Part shown: positions 48,279 through 57,522 of the stretch, one piece after another
Layout: every line of letters starts with the position of its first letter
Numbering within the stretch: the stretch's first letter is position 1
Assembly: GCA_036499395.1 (NCBI GenBank)
Contig: DASYDW010000064.1
Coordinates: 160,001-224,000 of the forward strand
Length of the DNA stretch: 64,000 nucleotides
Origin: Pirellulales bacterium
GTDB lineage: Bacteria; Planctomycetota; Planctomycetia; Pirellulales; JACPPG01
Reading direction: 5' to 3'
Made by a program: the position numbers and the translations under genes
The notes under the pieces: model-generated
Seen by the model: the letters and a program-made list of their open reading frames with translations, nothing else
Told to the model about the DNA's origin: nothing
Database searches by the model: none

Positions 48279-49682
48279 CTACATATTCGTCGTGTCATCC
48301 ACCGCGCTCGGCCCGACGAGCGTATCAAGCGCTTTGGCCAGCACAGCGTCGTGCTCGTGCGTTTCGCTATATACTCGGCAGATGCGGTAGCTGAATGGCA
48401 CCTGTCGGAACAGTTCGCTATCGGCCAGCGGTCGTGGTTTGCCCCGGGCGTCGTCGTACAAGTAATTCTGCCCCGCCGCGGGGCCGCGCGTGCCGGGTCG
48501 ATTGACATGTCGTGCCAGGTCGACACGCAGCGGCATGTCGCGCAACTCTTGCGGTAGTGCCTCGCGCAACGCTTGCTCGAAAAATTCCGGCCGGCTGAAG
48601 ATGCTCCCCTGTTCGCCGGTCTGTGGGTCGAAGAATACAGTCCGCTCGCAGGCCATCCGCCAATGCAACCGGCGCGCGACCAGGTCGCGCCAGCGATCCC
48701 CCAGCGCCCTTTGCCGCGGATCGTTGCTTTCCGACCAACGAGCCACGTCCACCAGCAGCGACCACTCGGTGAACCTTTGGTATTTGTCCAGGTGAGTCAA
48801 AGGATCGCCCGGAAAGATGTACGACCCGCTTTCGGCGAACAGATCGGCCAGTGTCAGATCGATCGCCCGCACCGTGCGATGGAAATAAATCGAGCGAAAC
48901 AGCTCTGCCCGCGCTGCCACGAAGCGCACGAGTGCCGGAACGCCCCGGGCGTAGATCGTCAGCCCCGATTCGCTGAAAAAACTGTAATGCAGCAGCCGAT
49001 CGAGGTCGAAGGACTTGGTCGAAAAACCGGACATGTAGGCATCGCGGAGCACGAAATCCATGTTGTCGACGGTGTACAGTCCGCAAAACAGACTGCGCAG
49101 AAACCGCAGCCAGCGCGGTGCCTCGTCGTTTTCATTGCCGGGACCAGATCGCGGGCGGGTGATCAGGTAGGCCACCTGCGCCGGGTCGAGCTGTTCGTCG
49201 TCGCGCAAGCGGCTGTGGGGATTGCGGCGTACCCCGCGAATCAGGTCCCCCAATTCGTTGCAAATGATCCGTCCGCCGATCGTCTCGTGCGTGTGCCCGA
49301 AACGGGCCAGAAAGTGGGCATCGAAAAAATGGCCGAACGGCCCGTGCCCGACGTCGTGAAGTAACCCGGCCAATCGCATCAGCGACTCGACGTATCCACG
49401 GCTCGGCACTTCGGGGCAGACTTCGGCCAGGCTTTCAAATAGGGCAGCCACGGCACGGCTAGCTACATGCATCACGCCTACGACATGCTGGAAACGAGTG
49501 TGTTCCGCGGCGGGAAAAACCCACCACGCCGTTTGCAGTTGATGTATTTGACGCAGTCTCTGCAGCCAGGGATGGTCGATGAACTGCCGCTCTGCCACCT
49601 CGCCGGCTATCGCCCCTTGCGTAAATGGTATGTAGCCATGTAAGGGATCGTGGGTCAGTCCTTCGTTTTTATAATCGCGCAT
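48279..49682 (-). CDS. HD-domain phosphohydrolase, dNTPase/SAMHD1-like
   Basis: This 467-residue protein carries the HD metal site: His66 (HTRFQHVVGV), His109-Asp110 (LAGLLHDVGHGPFGHFF) and a downstream Asp in TVDNMDFVLRDAY. The opening HDPLHGYIPFTQ is shared with the YdhJ/SAMHD1-like group of HD phosphohydrolases. Members hydrolyse dNTPs to nucleosides and triphosphate; some defend against phages by dNTP depletion. The substrate is not predictable from sequence. It lies just outside the island on the same strand; whether it belongs to the chromosome or to the island is open. Confidence 0.82.
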   Translation of the reverse strand: MRDYKNEGLTHDPLHGYIPFTQGAIAGEVAERQFIDHPWLQRLRQIHQLQTAWWVFPAAEHTRFQHVVGVMHVASRAVAALFESLAEVCPEVPSRGYVESLMRLAGLLHDVGHGPFGHFFDAHFLARFGHTHETIGGRIICNELGDLIRGVRRNPHSRLRDDEQLDPAQVAYLITRPRSGPGNENDEAPRWLRFLRSLFCGLYTVDNMDFVLRDAYMSGFSTKSFDLDRLLHYSFFSESGLTIYARGVPALVRFVAARAELFRSIYFHRTVRAIDLTLADLFAESGSYIFPGDPLTHLDKYQRFTEWSLLVDVARWSESNDPRQRALGDRWRDLVARRLHWRMACERTVFFDPQTGEQGSIFSRPEFFEQALREALPQELRDMPLRVDLARHVNRPGTRGPAAGQNYLYDDARGKPRPLADSELFRQVPFSYRICRVYSETHEHDAVLAKALDTLVGPSAVDDTTNM

Positions 49683-50077
49683 AGCGCGGATTATGTAGCA
49701 GCATGTTTCCGCCGTCTATCGGCCCGTGATGTGCATTCAGCGAACACACGCCATATAGCGAGGCTTTTTCGTGGCGCAGCGAAATCGATTAGAGAATAGT
49801 CAAGCGAAGGAGACTTTTATTCCGAGGAAGTGACGTAAGGTGTCTCCGGGCTTCAGGCGGGGTCAAAGCGCGGCCGTTCGGCCGTCAGCTAACGGAGTGA
49901 GCACTTTTTCGAGGCACCTCTCGGCCTTTCTCAGTTTTTCTAAACTGCGCAGCCCATGTGCTGGCATGAAAATTGCCTAAACGGTAAAATCCGGAACCTT
50001 TGACTCGATTCCGATGGCGATGATTCGCGGAGTCGGCGTCGGGCCAATTGAGGCGGAAATTCAGCGAGGAGGTGACT
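49683..50077. other. Divergent intergenic region
   Basis: About 395 bases between the HD protein gene (minus) and the secreted protein gene (plus). Promoters for both are expected. The GAGGAGG at about 50066-50072 is the ribosome binding site of the plus-strand gene. I see no RNA gene, repeat or supported ORF. Confidence 0.45.
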
Positions 50078-52039
50078 GTGCTCATTCGTTCTGCAACGTG
50101 GCTATTGGCCGTGGCGAGTTTGATACTGGCTCCCTGGGGAGCCGCCGTGGCCGCGGTGCCAGCCGCCGATACGCTGTATCCCAATTCCACTAAGGCGTAT
50201 TTCTCTGTCCCCAACGCGCCGCAATTGACGGCCAACTGGGAAAAGACGCAACTCCACCAACTGTTCGAAGACCCGGTGATGAAGCCGTTCACCGAGGATC
50301 TGCGCAAGCAGTTGGAGAGCAAGTGGCTGACAAATCATCAGAAGATCGGCCTCTCGATCGATGACCTGCGCGGCATCGCCAGCGGAGAATTGAGCGGCGC
50401 CCTTGTCGGTACAGCCGGGGGACGCTCGGCAATGATCGTCCTGGTCGATGTCACGAATAACGAAGTGAAGGCGAAAGAGGCCCTGGAAAAGGCTGACAAA
50501 AATCTGCTCAAGGAAAAGGCCAAGAAGAGCCAGAAAACGATCGGTGGCGTCGCGGTCACGATCTACGACCTGCCTGCCAAGGAAGATCGTCAAGAGGCCC
50601 GTCGCGTGGCGTATTTCCTCAAAGATGGCTTGTTGGCTGGCGCGGATGGCGTGGATGCCCTCACGGACCTGATCGCTCGCTTGGGGGGCAAAGACGACAG
50701 CAGTCTGTCGACGCTGACCCCTTATCAACACGTCATGAAGCGGTTGGCAACGGCTGCCGGCGAGCTTCACCCTGACGCTCGCTGGTACATCGACCCGCTG
50801 GCGGTGGCCGCGGTTCGGGCCGGCGATAACGAGAAGCGACAGAAGAACGTCAACATGTTGCGCAACGAAGGCTTCGGCGCCATTCAAGGCGTCGGCGGCT
50901 TCGTGAATGTGTCGCACGGCGAGTACGAAGTTCTGCATCGCACCGCGGTCTATGCCCCCAAGCCCTACGAAAAGGCGATGGGCATGCTTGCTTTCCCGAA
51001 CACCGCGCCGACGAATCCGCCGGACTGGATTTCGCGCGATGTCGTGACCTTCACCACCCTGAATTGGGAAATCAAAACCGCATTCGAGAAGTTCAGCACG
51101 CTCTTTGACGAGCTATTCGGCGAGGGATCCGAAGGAACCTTCGACGACACGATCGACAGCGTTCGCGACGATCCGAACGGCCCAGGCATCGACATCCGCA
51201 AGGACTTGGTCGGCCATTTGGGGAATCGGGCGGTCGTCGTCACCGATTACAAACTGCCGATTACCCCCAGCAGCGAGCGTTTTGTCTTTGCTGTCGAAAC
51301 GACGAATGAAGCAGCGCTGGCCGCGGCCGTGCAAAAGTCGCTCGAGACGGATCAGAATGTCATCAAGCGAGTCTTCAAGAACTACGTAATCTGGGAGATG
51401 AAGGCCGAGGACGATGCCGTCGCGGCCGTCGTGGTCGAACGACCTGACGAGATCTCGGCCAACGCCCCCGCGGCGCTCGGAGTCGTAGTTTCGGATGCGA
51501 CTGACGAGAAAGGCAAGGTCAAAGACGAGAAACCCACCGGCGAGCGGTTGCGCGCCAAGCTCGGCGAAGAGGGGGAAGAGTCGGTTCAGCTTCCCAATGC
51601 GGCTGTCGCCGTGGCGCGTGGGCACTTGTTTGTCGCGTCACACGTCGATTTCCTGGAGAAAGTGCTCGGCGGTACGGACGCGAGCGATCGGCTGGAAAAC
51701 GACGGCGAATACAAGCGCGTCAACGACGAGTTGAAGAAGCTCGGCGCCACGGAAGTGTGCGTGCGCAACTTCACCCGCGCTGATGAGCAGTTCCGCATCA
51801 CTTACGACTTGTTCAAAGCCGGCAAGCTGCCCGAGTCTGAGACGATTCTGGCGCAGATCATCCGTTCGGCTCAGGAAGAGCAGGCCGACGGGGCCGTGCG
51901 CAAGGCCGAGCTCGATGGCAGCAAGCTCCCCGACTATCAGGTGGCCCGACGTTACCTGGGCACCGGCGGAACGTACGCCTCGACCGAGGAAGATGGTTGG
52001 ATCGTCGTCGGATTCCTGTTCCGCAAGGACAATCCGTAG
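50078..52039 (+). CDS. Secreted DUF3352-like protein of unknown function
   Basis: From a GTG at 50078 this is a 653-residue protein with a signal peptide, LIRSATWLLAVASLILAPWG, probably cleaved after an Ala-rich site at about residue 27. The body (about 30-653) reads like large planctomycete exported proteins resembling DUF3352: AADTLYPNSTKAYFSVPNAP, then repeated beta-alpha units, GTAGGRSAMIVLVDVTNNEV, the VEYVNVSHGEYEV-like stretch near 285, and LFVASHVDFLEKVLGGTDAS. GAGGAGG directly upstream decides the GTG over a TTG ten codons earlier. No catalytic motif is recognised. Confidence 0.68.
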   Translation: MLIRSATWLLAVASLILAPWGAAVAAVPAADTLYPNSTKAYFSVPNAPQLTANWEKTQLHQLFEDPVMKPFTEDLRKQLESKWLTNHQKIGLSIDDLRGIASGELSGALVGTAGGRSAMIVLVDVTNNEVKAKEALEKADKNLLKEKAKKSQKTIGGVAVTIYDLPAKEDRQEARRVAYFLKDGLLAGADGVDALTDLIARLGGKDDSSLSTLTPYQHVMKRLATAAGELHPDARWYIDPLAVAAVRAGDNEKRQKNVNMLRNEGFGAIQGVGGFVNVSHGEYEVLHRTAVYAPKPYEKAMGMLAFPNTAPTNPPDWISRDVVTFTTLNWEIKTAFEKFSTLFDELFGEGSEGTFDDTIDSVRDDPNGPGIDIRKDLVGHLGNRAVVVTDYKLPITPSSERFVFAVETTNEAALAAAVQKSLETDQNVIKRVFKNYVIWEMKAEDDAVAAVVVERPDEISANAPAALGVVVSDATDEKGKVKDEKPTGERLRAKLGEEGEESVQLPNAAVAVARGHLFVASHVDFLEKVLGGTDASDRLENDGEYKRVNDELKKLGATEVCVRNFTRADEQFRITYDLFKAGKLPESETILAQIIRSAQEEQADGAVRKAELDGSKLPDYQVARRYLGTGGTYASTEEDGWIVVGFLFRKDNP

Positions 52040-52320
52040 CTCGACGTCCGGCAGGATTTGTAGCCACGAAATTGCTTGCGAATTCTGTGCTTGCCAAATC
52101 CTGACAGTTATCTTTCGCTCGCGCTGAAGACAGTGCGAAATGCCACCACTGGCTTGCTTGTAAGGAGTTACGAGGGCCAAGGGTTCATCCAGGTTTTAGG
52201 TGGCACTTTGTCGCTATGCCTATCGGCATATTGTGATGGGGGATCGTCACTCGGTAGCATCCGAAGTGGCTGCATTGGCCTCTATCCCCGTAGCGGCCCT
52301 CCCCCACGAGTTGCAGCCAT

Positions 52321-52361
52321 AGCCGCCAGGCGTCCCTAACCGCCTTGGCGGCTTTCTTTTT
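52321..52361 (+). terminator. Rho-independent terminator (plus strand)
   Basis: AGCCGCCAGGCG (52321-52332) pairs with CGCC-T-TGGCGGCT (52341-52353), a twelve-pair stem with one bulged T and an eight-base loop, followed by TTCTTTTT. It is oriented to stop transcription from the secreted-protein gene ending at 52039. Confidence 0.75.
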
Positions 52362-52497
52362 GCGCCGCGGGGCTTCTTGCGCCGCTCGATTCTGAGGTCC
52401 CGCGCACTTCAGATACTTGCAAGCATTCTCAGTAATTTTTGCCCTATGGCTGGCTGCTAACAGCCCGCCGCGCGAACTGCGAAAGACACCCGCGCGC

Positions 52498-52542
52498 AAA
52501 AAAAGCCGCGCGACCAGGTTTGATCCCAGTCGCACGGCTTTT
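52498..52542 (-). terminator. Rho-independent terminator (minus strand, possibly bidirectional)
   Basis: GCCGCGCGAC (52505-52514) pairs with GTCGCACGGC (52529-52538) except for an internal mismatch. On the minus strand it is followed by a seven-T run, and on the plus strand by TTTT. It ends the Gly-rich TPR protein gene, whose stop is 27 bases upstream on the minus strand. Confidence 0.8.
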
Positions 52543-52568
52543 CATCTTCAAAAGCTTCACCCGCAGCC

Positions 52569-54152
52569 TTAGAACTTCGGCAAATCGGCCTTCGCCTGCG
52601 GTGGCAACTCCGCCTCGGCGTTGCCGTCAGGCTTGTCGGCATCGTTGCCATTGCCTGAGAACTGACCGAGCAGCTTGCTGGTCAGCACATCCTGCGGTGC
52701 CAGGGCCTTGGCCTTTTCCAACTGCTTCATGGCATCCTGCGGATAGCCGAGGTAACCATAGTGGTAACCAACCAAGAAGCGGAGCGCCGGCGAGTCAGGC
52801 TGATCTTTGACGGCCTTCTCAAGCACTCGTAGCTGCTTGGTGTATTCACCCACCTTGGGATACAGCTCGGTGTAGTTCTTCACGACCACACCCCACTGAT
52901 CCTGGGGCAACATGGCCAGTCCCTGTTGCACGGCGCCTGCCGCTTCGTCGAATTTGCCAGTGGCAAACAGAGCCTGAGCGAACATTAGCACCAGCGTGCC
53001 ATTCGATGGATCGTCGAGCAGCGCGTGGCGCCAATCGCGCACCGCGTTGTCATAGCTACCGGCCTTGAAATCGGTTTCGCCCGCCGCGGCGAACTCGCCG
53101 ATCTGTCCTTGTGCGGCCTGATCGGGGGCTGCTTGCTGGCCGGCATCAGCTAATTCGTCCGTACCGTAGGCGTTGTAGGCGTAGTAGGGATAGCCGGAGC
53201 CATACCCGTAGCCGTACCCTCCGCCCCCGTAGCCGTACCCACCATAGAGGCCGTACATCCCTAGGAACGGATAGCCAAAGAACGGGTAGCCATAGCCGTA
53301 CCAGTACGGCCAACCCCAATTGCGACCGTACCACCAATTGTTGTATCCAAAGCCCCCCCACCACGGCCAAAACCCGCCGAAGAAGAACGGCGAGAAAAAG
53401 CCATTATTCCGGTTCCAGTTATTGTGGTTCCAATTGTTATGGTTCCAATTGCCGTTGTGGTTTCCGTTGTGCAAATGGTTCGCAAGGTTGCCGTTATGGA
53501 CGTTGCCGTTGTGGAGATTGTTTGTCCCACGAAAGCCCGAGTTGTGCGCACCGTGATTGGAGAGGAACTGCGACTGGTGAGCGCCTTGACCGGCGGCGCC
53601 CGCGGAATGGCTCAGTGAGGTCAGATGGTTGCCGGCGTGCGTGGCCGAACCGACGCCCCGACTGCCGCCCATTGCGGAATTCAGGTTTCCATTCGTGCCG
53701 TGATGGCCGCCACTATTGCTGAGAACCGACTGGTTGATGTGCGAGGGTGCGCTATGCGTTATGCCGCGCGAGCCGTTCAGCCCACTGGCGCCCCCCAGAT
53801 TGCCGTGATGCATGCCGCCGAGATTGCTTCCCCCGATATGCCCCGCGGAAGAGCCGCTGTGCATACCCGGCGAATTGATTCCACCTCCACCGTAAAACCC
53901 GCTGTGTCCGCCGCCGAAACCTCCGTATCCGCCATAGCCGCCGCCAAATCCACCATGCCCGCCGCTAAAGCCGCTGTGGCCCCCGCCGAAGCCTCCGCCA
54001 TGCCCGCCACCGAATCCACCACCATGGCCGCCGCCCCCCCCGCCATGTCCACCGCCGCCGCCACCACCGCCATGTGCGTACACGATTTGCCCCACGCTCA
54101 GTAACGCGACGCTCGCCAGCGCCGTAGACCATATCATGTGTCGAGATCGCAT
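52569..54152 (-). CDS. Secreted Gly/His/Asn-rich protein with C-terminal TPRs
   Basis: This 527-residue protein has a signal peptide, MRSRHMIWSTALASVALLSV, ending about residue 26 (VYAHG). Residues 27-190 are built of GGHGGGFGGGHGGG-type repeats and Ser/Gly/His-rich sequence. Residues 190-245 contain a NGNHNGNWNHNNWN-type Asn/His/Gly region. Residues 245-340 are Gly/Tyr/Trp/Phe-rich (WPWWGGFGYNNWWYG). The C-terminal part (about 345-500) is helical with TPR-like units (GSYDNAVRDWRHALLDDPSN, LEKAVKDQPDSPALRFLVGY). GGGAGGG eight bases before the ATG supports the start. It may be an envelope- or matrix-associated, metal-binding scaffold; this is inference from composition. Confidence 0.72.
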   Translation of the reverse strand: MRSRHMIWSTALASVALLSVGQIVYAHGGGGGGGGHGGGGGGHGGGFGGGHGGGFGGGHSGFSGGHGGFGGGYGGYGGFGGGHSGFYGGGGINSPGMHSGSSAGHIGGSNLGGMHHGNLGGASGLNGSRGITHSAPSHINQSVLSNSGGHHGTNGNLNSAMGGSRGVGSATHAGNHLTSLSHSAGAAGQGAHQSQFLSNHGAHNSGFRGTNNLHNGNVHNGNLANHLHNGNHNGNWNHNNWNHNNWNRNNGFFSPFFFGGFWPWWGGFGYNNWWYGRNWGWPYWYGYGYPFFGYPFLGMYGLYGGYGYGGGGYGYGYGSGYPYYAYNAYGTDELADAGQQAAPDQAAQGQIGEFAAAGETDFKAGSYDNAVRDWRHALLDDPSNGTLVLMFAQALFATGKFDEAAGAVQQGLAMLPQDQWGVVVKNYTELYPKVGEYTKQLRVLEKAVKDQPDSPALRFLVGYHYGYLGYPQDAMKQLEKAKALAPQDVLTSKLLGQFSGNGNDADKPDGNAEAELPPQAKADLPKF

Positions 54153-54469
54153 CGAACAACCCTCCCGATGTTTGCGCGCGCCGCTCCTATCTCCTAATTT
54201 GTACGCGCAAAATAGCTCTCCGGCGAGAAAATAACGGATTATTTACCCCCACGGGTGGCGTTTCGCCAAATACCCGTCAGCCCGTAATTGGGGTTCGCCG
54301 GAGAACCTGCACAGGGGGAATCTTTTCACATTTCCTCAAGCCGCGTGCTTGCCCGGCGCGGAACGGGCGCGAAAAGAATGACGGCCGCTCGTACCGCGGG
54401 AAATTGCCAGATTGCGGAGTGGATTCGCGGCTAAGCGAATCCGCATACTGTGGCGGCCGTTACTGAACG
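54153..54469. other. Intergenic region with a perfect hairpin
   Basis: About 320 bases between two minus-strand genes. GGATTCGC (54421-54428) and GCGAATCC (54435-54442) form an eight-pair stem with a six-base loop, 28 bases after the stop of the hydrolase gene. There is no T-run, so it is more likely an RNA stability or processing hairpin than a terminator. The rest should hold the promoter of the Gly-rich protein gene. Confidence 0.5.
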
Positions 54470-56878
54470 CTACTTGCGCCCCGCCACGTTCACGCGTCCG
54501 CCCGGCGTTTCCACCTTCGCCCAGAAGGGATGCAACCGGGCGACGCGCGTGCGCACGTCCTCCAGCAACACGCTCAGGCTTGGTTCCAAGTCGCCCGTCA
54601 ACTTCACAGCCCGGCCACCGATCGAAACCGTGATCTTGCGCTTGAAGTCCACCACCTCGGGCGAGAGCCAAACCGTCACTCGATCGGCGCCCGTTTTGAC
54701 ATGCACTCCGTTGTTCGCGTTGACCTTGGCTGTCGTTTCCGCCGCGCGCGTGCCGGAAGCCGGCGGCCAGTCCGAGGGATCGACCAACGTCTTTTGCGGC
54801 AAGTCCCCCACCTCGACCCACCAGAAGAAGTTATCCCACGGGCGCATCGTGTAACCGGTGAAGCTCTTGCGGGCGAAGTCGCGTTTCAATCGCCCCATCC
54901 AATCGAACAGCCGTAACACCTCGTCCGAGAAGTGCTCATGCCCGCGCCCCTGAAATTCGACGAGGGTGAAGTTCATGCCCGCCGTGGTCAGCCACTTATC
55001 AAACATCGAGGCCATGCGGGCGATTTTATCGCCGTCCATCTCGCCTTCGATCACGTACAGCGGAACGAACTTGCACTCGTCCCAGTAATGTTTCACATAC
55101 TTGTCGGCCACGGCCACGATCGGAATCACGCCGGCCCACAGATCGGGATGAGCCAATCCGATGTCCCACGCCGCATCACCGCCAATCGAATGCCCTGACA
55201 GGAAGACGCGATCCGTGTCGATGGCAAACCGTCGACAGGCGTCGCGAAGGGTGTGCAGCACACTCAAATGCTCGTGCAGCGTGTAGCCGTAGCTCCCTTG
55301 TTGCTCTTTGGCCCAGGCCGGCGCAATGACGATGTATCCGTACCTTCCGGCTTGTCCCAGGCGACCGCCGTCCGCATCCATCGCGCCGGCCCACCAGTCG
55401 ATCTGCTCCTGGGGGGTCGAGCCGCTGCCGTTGAGCGTCAGAATCGTGGGATAGATCCGATGAGGATCGTATTCGGGGGGAAGTTGCACGTAATACGTAA
55501 TCGGCGGCTCGTCGTCGATGCTGTCGATCATGATCTCGTGAAAGCCCGGCGTTTTTGGGTTGGGGTCGGGCGTTTTCCGCGTCGGCAGCATGATGGCCAC
55601 CAGGTGCGTGACATATTCGACCGTGGCCCCTTCCTCGGATGCCAGACTGTCTAGGATCTCGGTCCGTGTCGGCTTTTGCGGCTCTTCCAGGTACTCGCGG
55701 ACTTTTTTGCGGACGGAGAACAGCGACGCCGCGACCGGCAACTTGCGTATCGAATCGTTGCTCCCCATCAGCCATCCGCTGCAGGCCAGGGCCAGCTTTT
55801 CTTCGGCATCCATCGACTCGTCGTCCATCGATTGCTCGAAAGCGCTCATGCGATCCAGCGTGTTCAGATTCAACTCGGCCGCGATCTCTTCATAGATCGG
55901 ACGAATCTTCTCTCGCATCTTCGTATCCGCGATCAGCGCCAGCAGCTCTTCGATCTTCGCCACTACGCGTTTGCCGCGCGCAATCTCGTTTTGATAGCCT
56001 TCGGTGGTCTGCTTGACCTTTTGCAGAATCTCGCCGGCCACGCCGTCGTGCGGGAAGTTGCCCAACCAGGTGATGGCGAATTGATGCTGCCCGGCGTCGC
56101 GACGGACCTGGATTTCGGTCAGCATGCGTTGCGCGGCGCGTTGCGTCAGCTCGCGCTCGGTCCGTTTGAATTGCTCGGCGTGCTCCGGAAAATCCTTGAT
56201 GATCTGCGCGAGTTCGGCCTGCGCCTCCTGGTAGCGATCCATCTGCAGGTACAATCGCACGATCTTCAGACGCTGGTCGATGACTTTCGGATTGATCTGC
56301 CGGGCCAGGATCTTGGCCAGCAAATCAGGCGTCAGTGAAGTGGTCGCGATGCGCTGATCCCACTGATAGGGCGTGGCATCCCGCAGACTCAATCCTTCGA
56401 CACGCGTCCAGTTGGGCGTAATCTCGCTGATTCCCTGGAAGATCGTTACGTTCCCCTTATCGGTGAGCATTTCGATCGTGCGCCTTCCCCATTCGTCGAA
56501 CGGCGAAATGCGCTTCATTTGGCCCAGCGCCTGAATGCGCCGCCCCCCTTCGCGGACAACGCGCTGATCCTTCAACAGAAAGCGCTCAGGCGGGTCGCCG
56601 GTGCTTCCCTCCAGCACGCTCTCGATCTGGTGCTGGTAGACATACGTGCGGCGCAGGCCATCGTCGGAAAGCACGATTAACTTGGGGGAAGGGGCACCCT
56701 CGGCCTTCGGCTTCAAGGGTTTATTCGAGATGCTGGCCAGCTCGATCAGGTTGCCTTCGATGATGCGCCCGTCTTTCATGACGATTCGCGCAGCATGCGC
56801 AGCGCTGGCGCAAGCCATTACGATCGAGCAGCAAAAGAAAGTGATAGCGCCACTACGTAGAAGGGTAGATCGTGTCAT
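54470..56878 (-). CDS. Secreted alpha/beta hydrolase with a large N-terminal region
   Basis: This 802-residue protein has a signal peptide (about 1-29, ending in AHAA). It starts with a small beta domain (RIVMKDGRIIEGNLIELASI) and a long helical part up to about 450, including TPR-like text (RLYLQMDRYQEAQAELAQII). The C-terminal catalytic domain (about 465-670) is of the esterase D/PHB-depolymerase or prolyl-oligopeptidase-like type, with the nucleophile elbow SGHSIGG (Ser564), Asp615 in EGEMDGDK and His647 in GRGHEHF. A final beta-rich region (about 710-800) follows. The substrate is unknown; it is probably a periplasmic ester or peptide hydrolase. Confidence 0.8.
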   Translation of the reverse strand: MTRSTLLRSGAITFFCCSIVMACASAAHAARIVMKDGRIIEGNLIELASISNKPLKPKAEGAPSPKLIVLSDDGLRRTYVYQHQIESVLEGSTGDPPERFLLKDQRVVREGGRRIQALGQMKRISPFDEWGRRTIEMLTDKGNVTIFQGISEITPNWTRVEGLSLRDATPYQWDQRIATTSLTPDLLAKILARQINPKVIDQRLKIVRLYLQMDRYQEAQAELAQIIKDFPEHAEQFKRTERELTQRAAQRMLTEIQVRRDAGQHQFAITWLGNFPHDGVAGEILQKVKQTTEGYQNEIARGKRVVAKIEELLALIADTKMREKIRPIYEEIAAELNLNTLDRMSAFEQSMDDESMDAEEKLALACSGWLMGSNDSIRKLPVAASLFSVRKKVREYLEEPQKPTRTEILDSLASEEGATVEYVTHLVAIMLPTRKTPDPNPKTPGFHEIMIDSIDDEPPITYYVQLPPEYDPHRIYPTILTLNGSGSTPQEQIDWWAGAMDADGGRLGQAGRYGYIVIAPAWAKEQQGSYGYTLHEHLSVLHTLRDACRRFAIDTDRVFLSGHSIGGDAAWDIGLAHPDLWAGVIPIVAVADKYVKHYWDECKFVPLYVIEGEMDGDKIARMASMFDKWLTTAGMNFTLVEFQGRGHEHFSDEVLRLFDWMGRLKRDFARKSFTGYTMRPWDNFFWWVEVGDLPQKTLVDPSDWPPASGTRAAETTAKVNANNGVHVKTGADRVTVWLSPEVVDFKRKITVSIGGRAVKLTGDLEPSLSVLLEDVRTRVARLHPFWAKVETPGGRVNVAGRK

Positions 56879-57246
56879 GCGCAGGCTCTTCTGTTCCTGG
56901 TCCTAACTGCGCCGAAAGTTTTATTGTGCTGCTCGCGAAGGGAGCGTCGCTTGCCGCGAGTTACCGCGATGCCTTGAGCGAACGGCTCGCAAATGCACTC
57001 CGGCCGCGAACTTGCCGTCGACCTTTGCTCGTCAAGCGGCCAAGCACAGAACTTCCCCAATTGTCCCCTGCCCAACGCATGAGTCAATGCAATTGGCCAT
57101 GCCCCTTTCGGCCCCCCGGTGCATTGACAGGCTGGGGGGCAGGCTCGCAGAATGACCCTCAAAGCGCCCCTGGCGCTCGCCGAACCGCGTAAACCCTCGG
57201 CCGGTCAGATCGCAGAAACTGCGTCACATCCCACGGGAGAGTTCGT
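56879..57246. other. Divergent intergenic region with an inverted repeat
   Basis: About 370 bases between the hydrolase gene (minus) and a small membrane protein gene (plus). TCAATGCA (57084-57091) and TGCATTGA (57120-57127) form a perfect eight-base inverted repeat with a 28-base GC-rich centre. It could be an operator or a stem; there is no T-run. A GGGAGA before 57247 is the ribosome binding site of the plus-strand gene. Confidence 0.4.
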
Positions 57247-57504
57247 TTGCTACCCGATTTGCGACGCATCATACTCTGGCTGCTGGCGGGCACGTTGTTT
57301 CTGCCCATCGCGATCGTGCTGATTTTAACGGTCGCGCGCCTGTTGGCTGCTCTAGAAGACGCCGCCGGAGCCGTGGCCTTCGAGCGGCTGGGGCTGGTCT
57401 TGGGCATCGTTTGGGCGCTAGCGATCGTGGCCCTGACCGTATTGCTGGCCTTGCAGTCGCTCACGCGGCAGGAGCGATTAGAAGATGACGAAACGCACGA
57501 GTAA
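57247..57504 (+). CDS. Small two-segment membrane protein
   Basis: This 85-residue protein begins with a TTG and reads MLPDLRRIILWLLAGTLFLP. It has one membrane segment at about 8-30 and another at about 47-69 (LGLVLGIVWALAIVALTVLL), followed by an acidic tail (EDDETHE). GGGAGA six bases before the TTG supports it. It converges on the PQQ-propeller gene (18-base gap). The function is unknown. Confidence 0.65.
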   Translation: MLPDLRRIILWLLAGTLFLPIAIVLILTVARLLAALEDAAGAVAFERLGLVLGIVWALAIVALTVLLALQSLTRQERLEDDETHE

Positions 57505-57522
57505 CCGCGGCCGATCGCGGCA

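Larger units (their letters stand above)
52040..52568. other. Convergent intergenic region with two terminators
   Basis: This 530-base gap lies between two converging genes. It holds a strong plus-strand terminator at 52321-52361 and a minus-strand terminator at 52498-52542, each placed after the gene reading towards it. The remaining sequence shows no supported gene; the plus terminator is about 280 bases from the stop it serves, so a long 3' UTR or an unrecognised small RNA between 52040 and 52320 is possible. Confidence 0.55.

Noticed and set aside
50102..50938. 278-codon minus-strand frame opposite the secreted DUF3352-like protein
   Set aside because: The plus-strand frame has a signal peptide and a strong RBS; the antisense frame has neither.
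53860..54080. Short GC-rich direct repeats resembling a CRISPR-like or minisatellite array
   Set aside because: They are the coding repeats for the Gly/His block of the secreted protein; there are no spacers of constant length.
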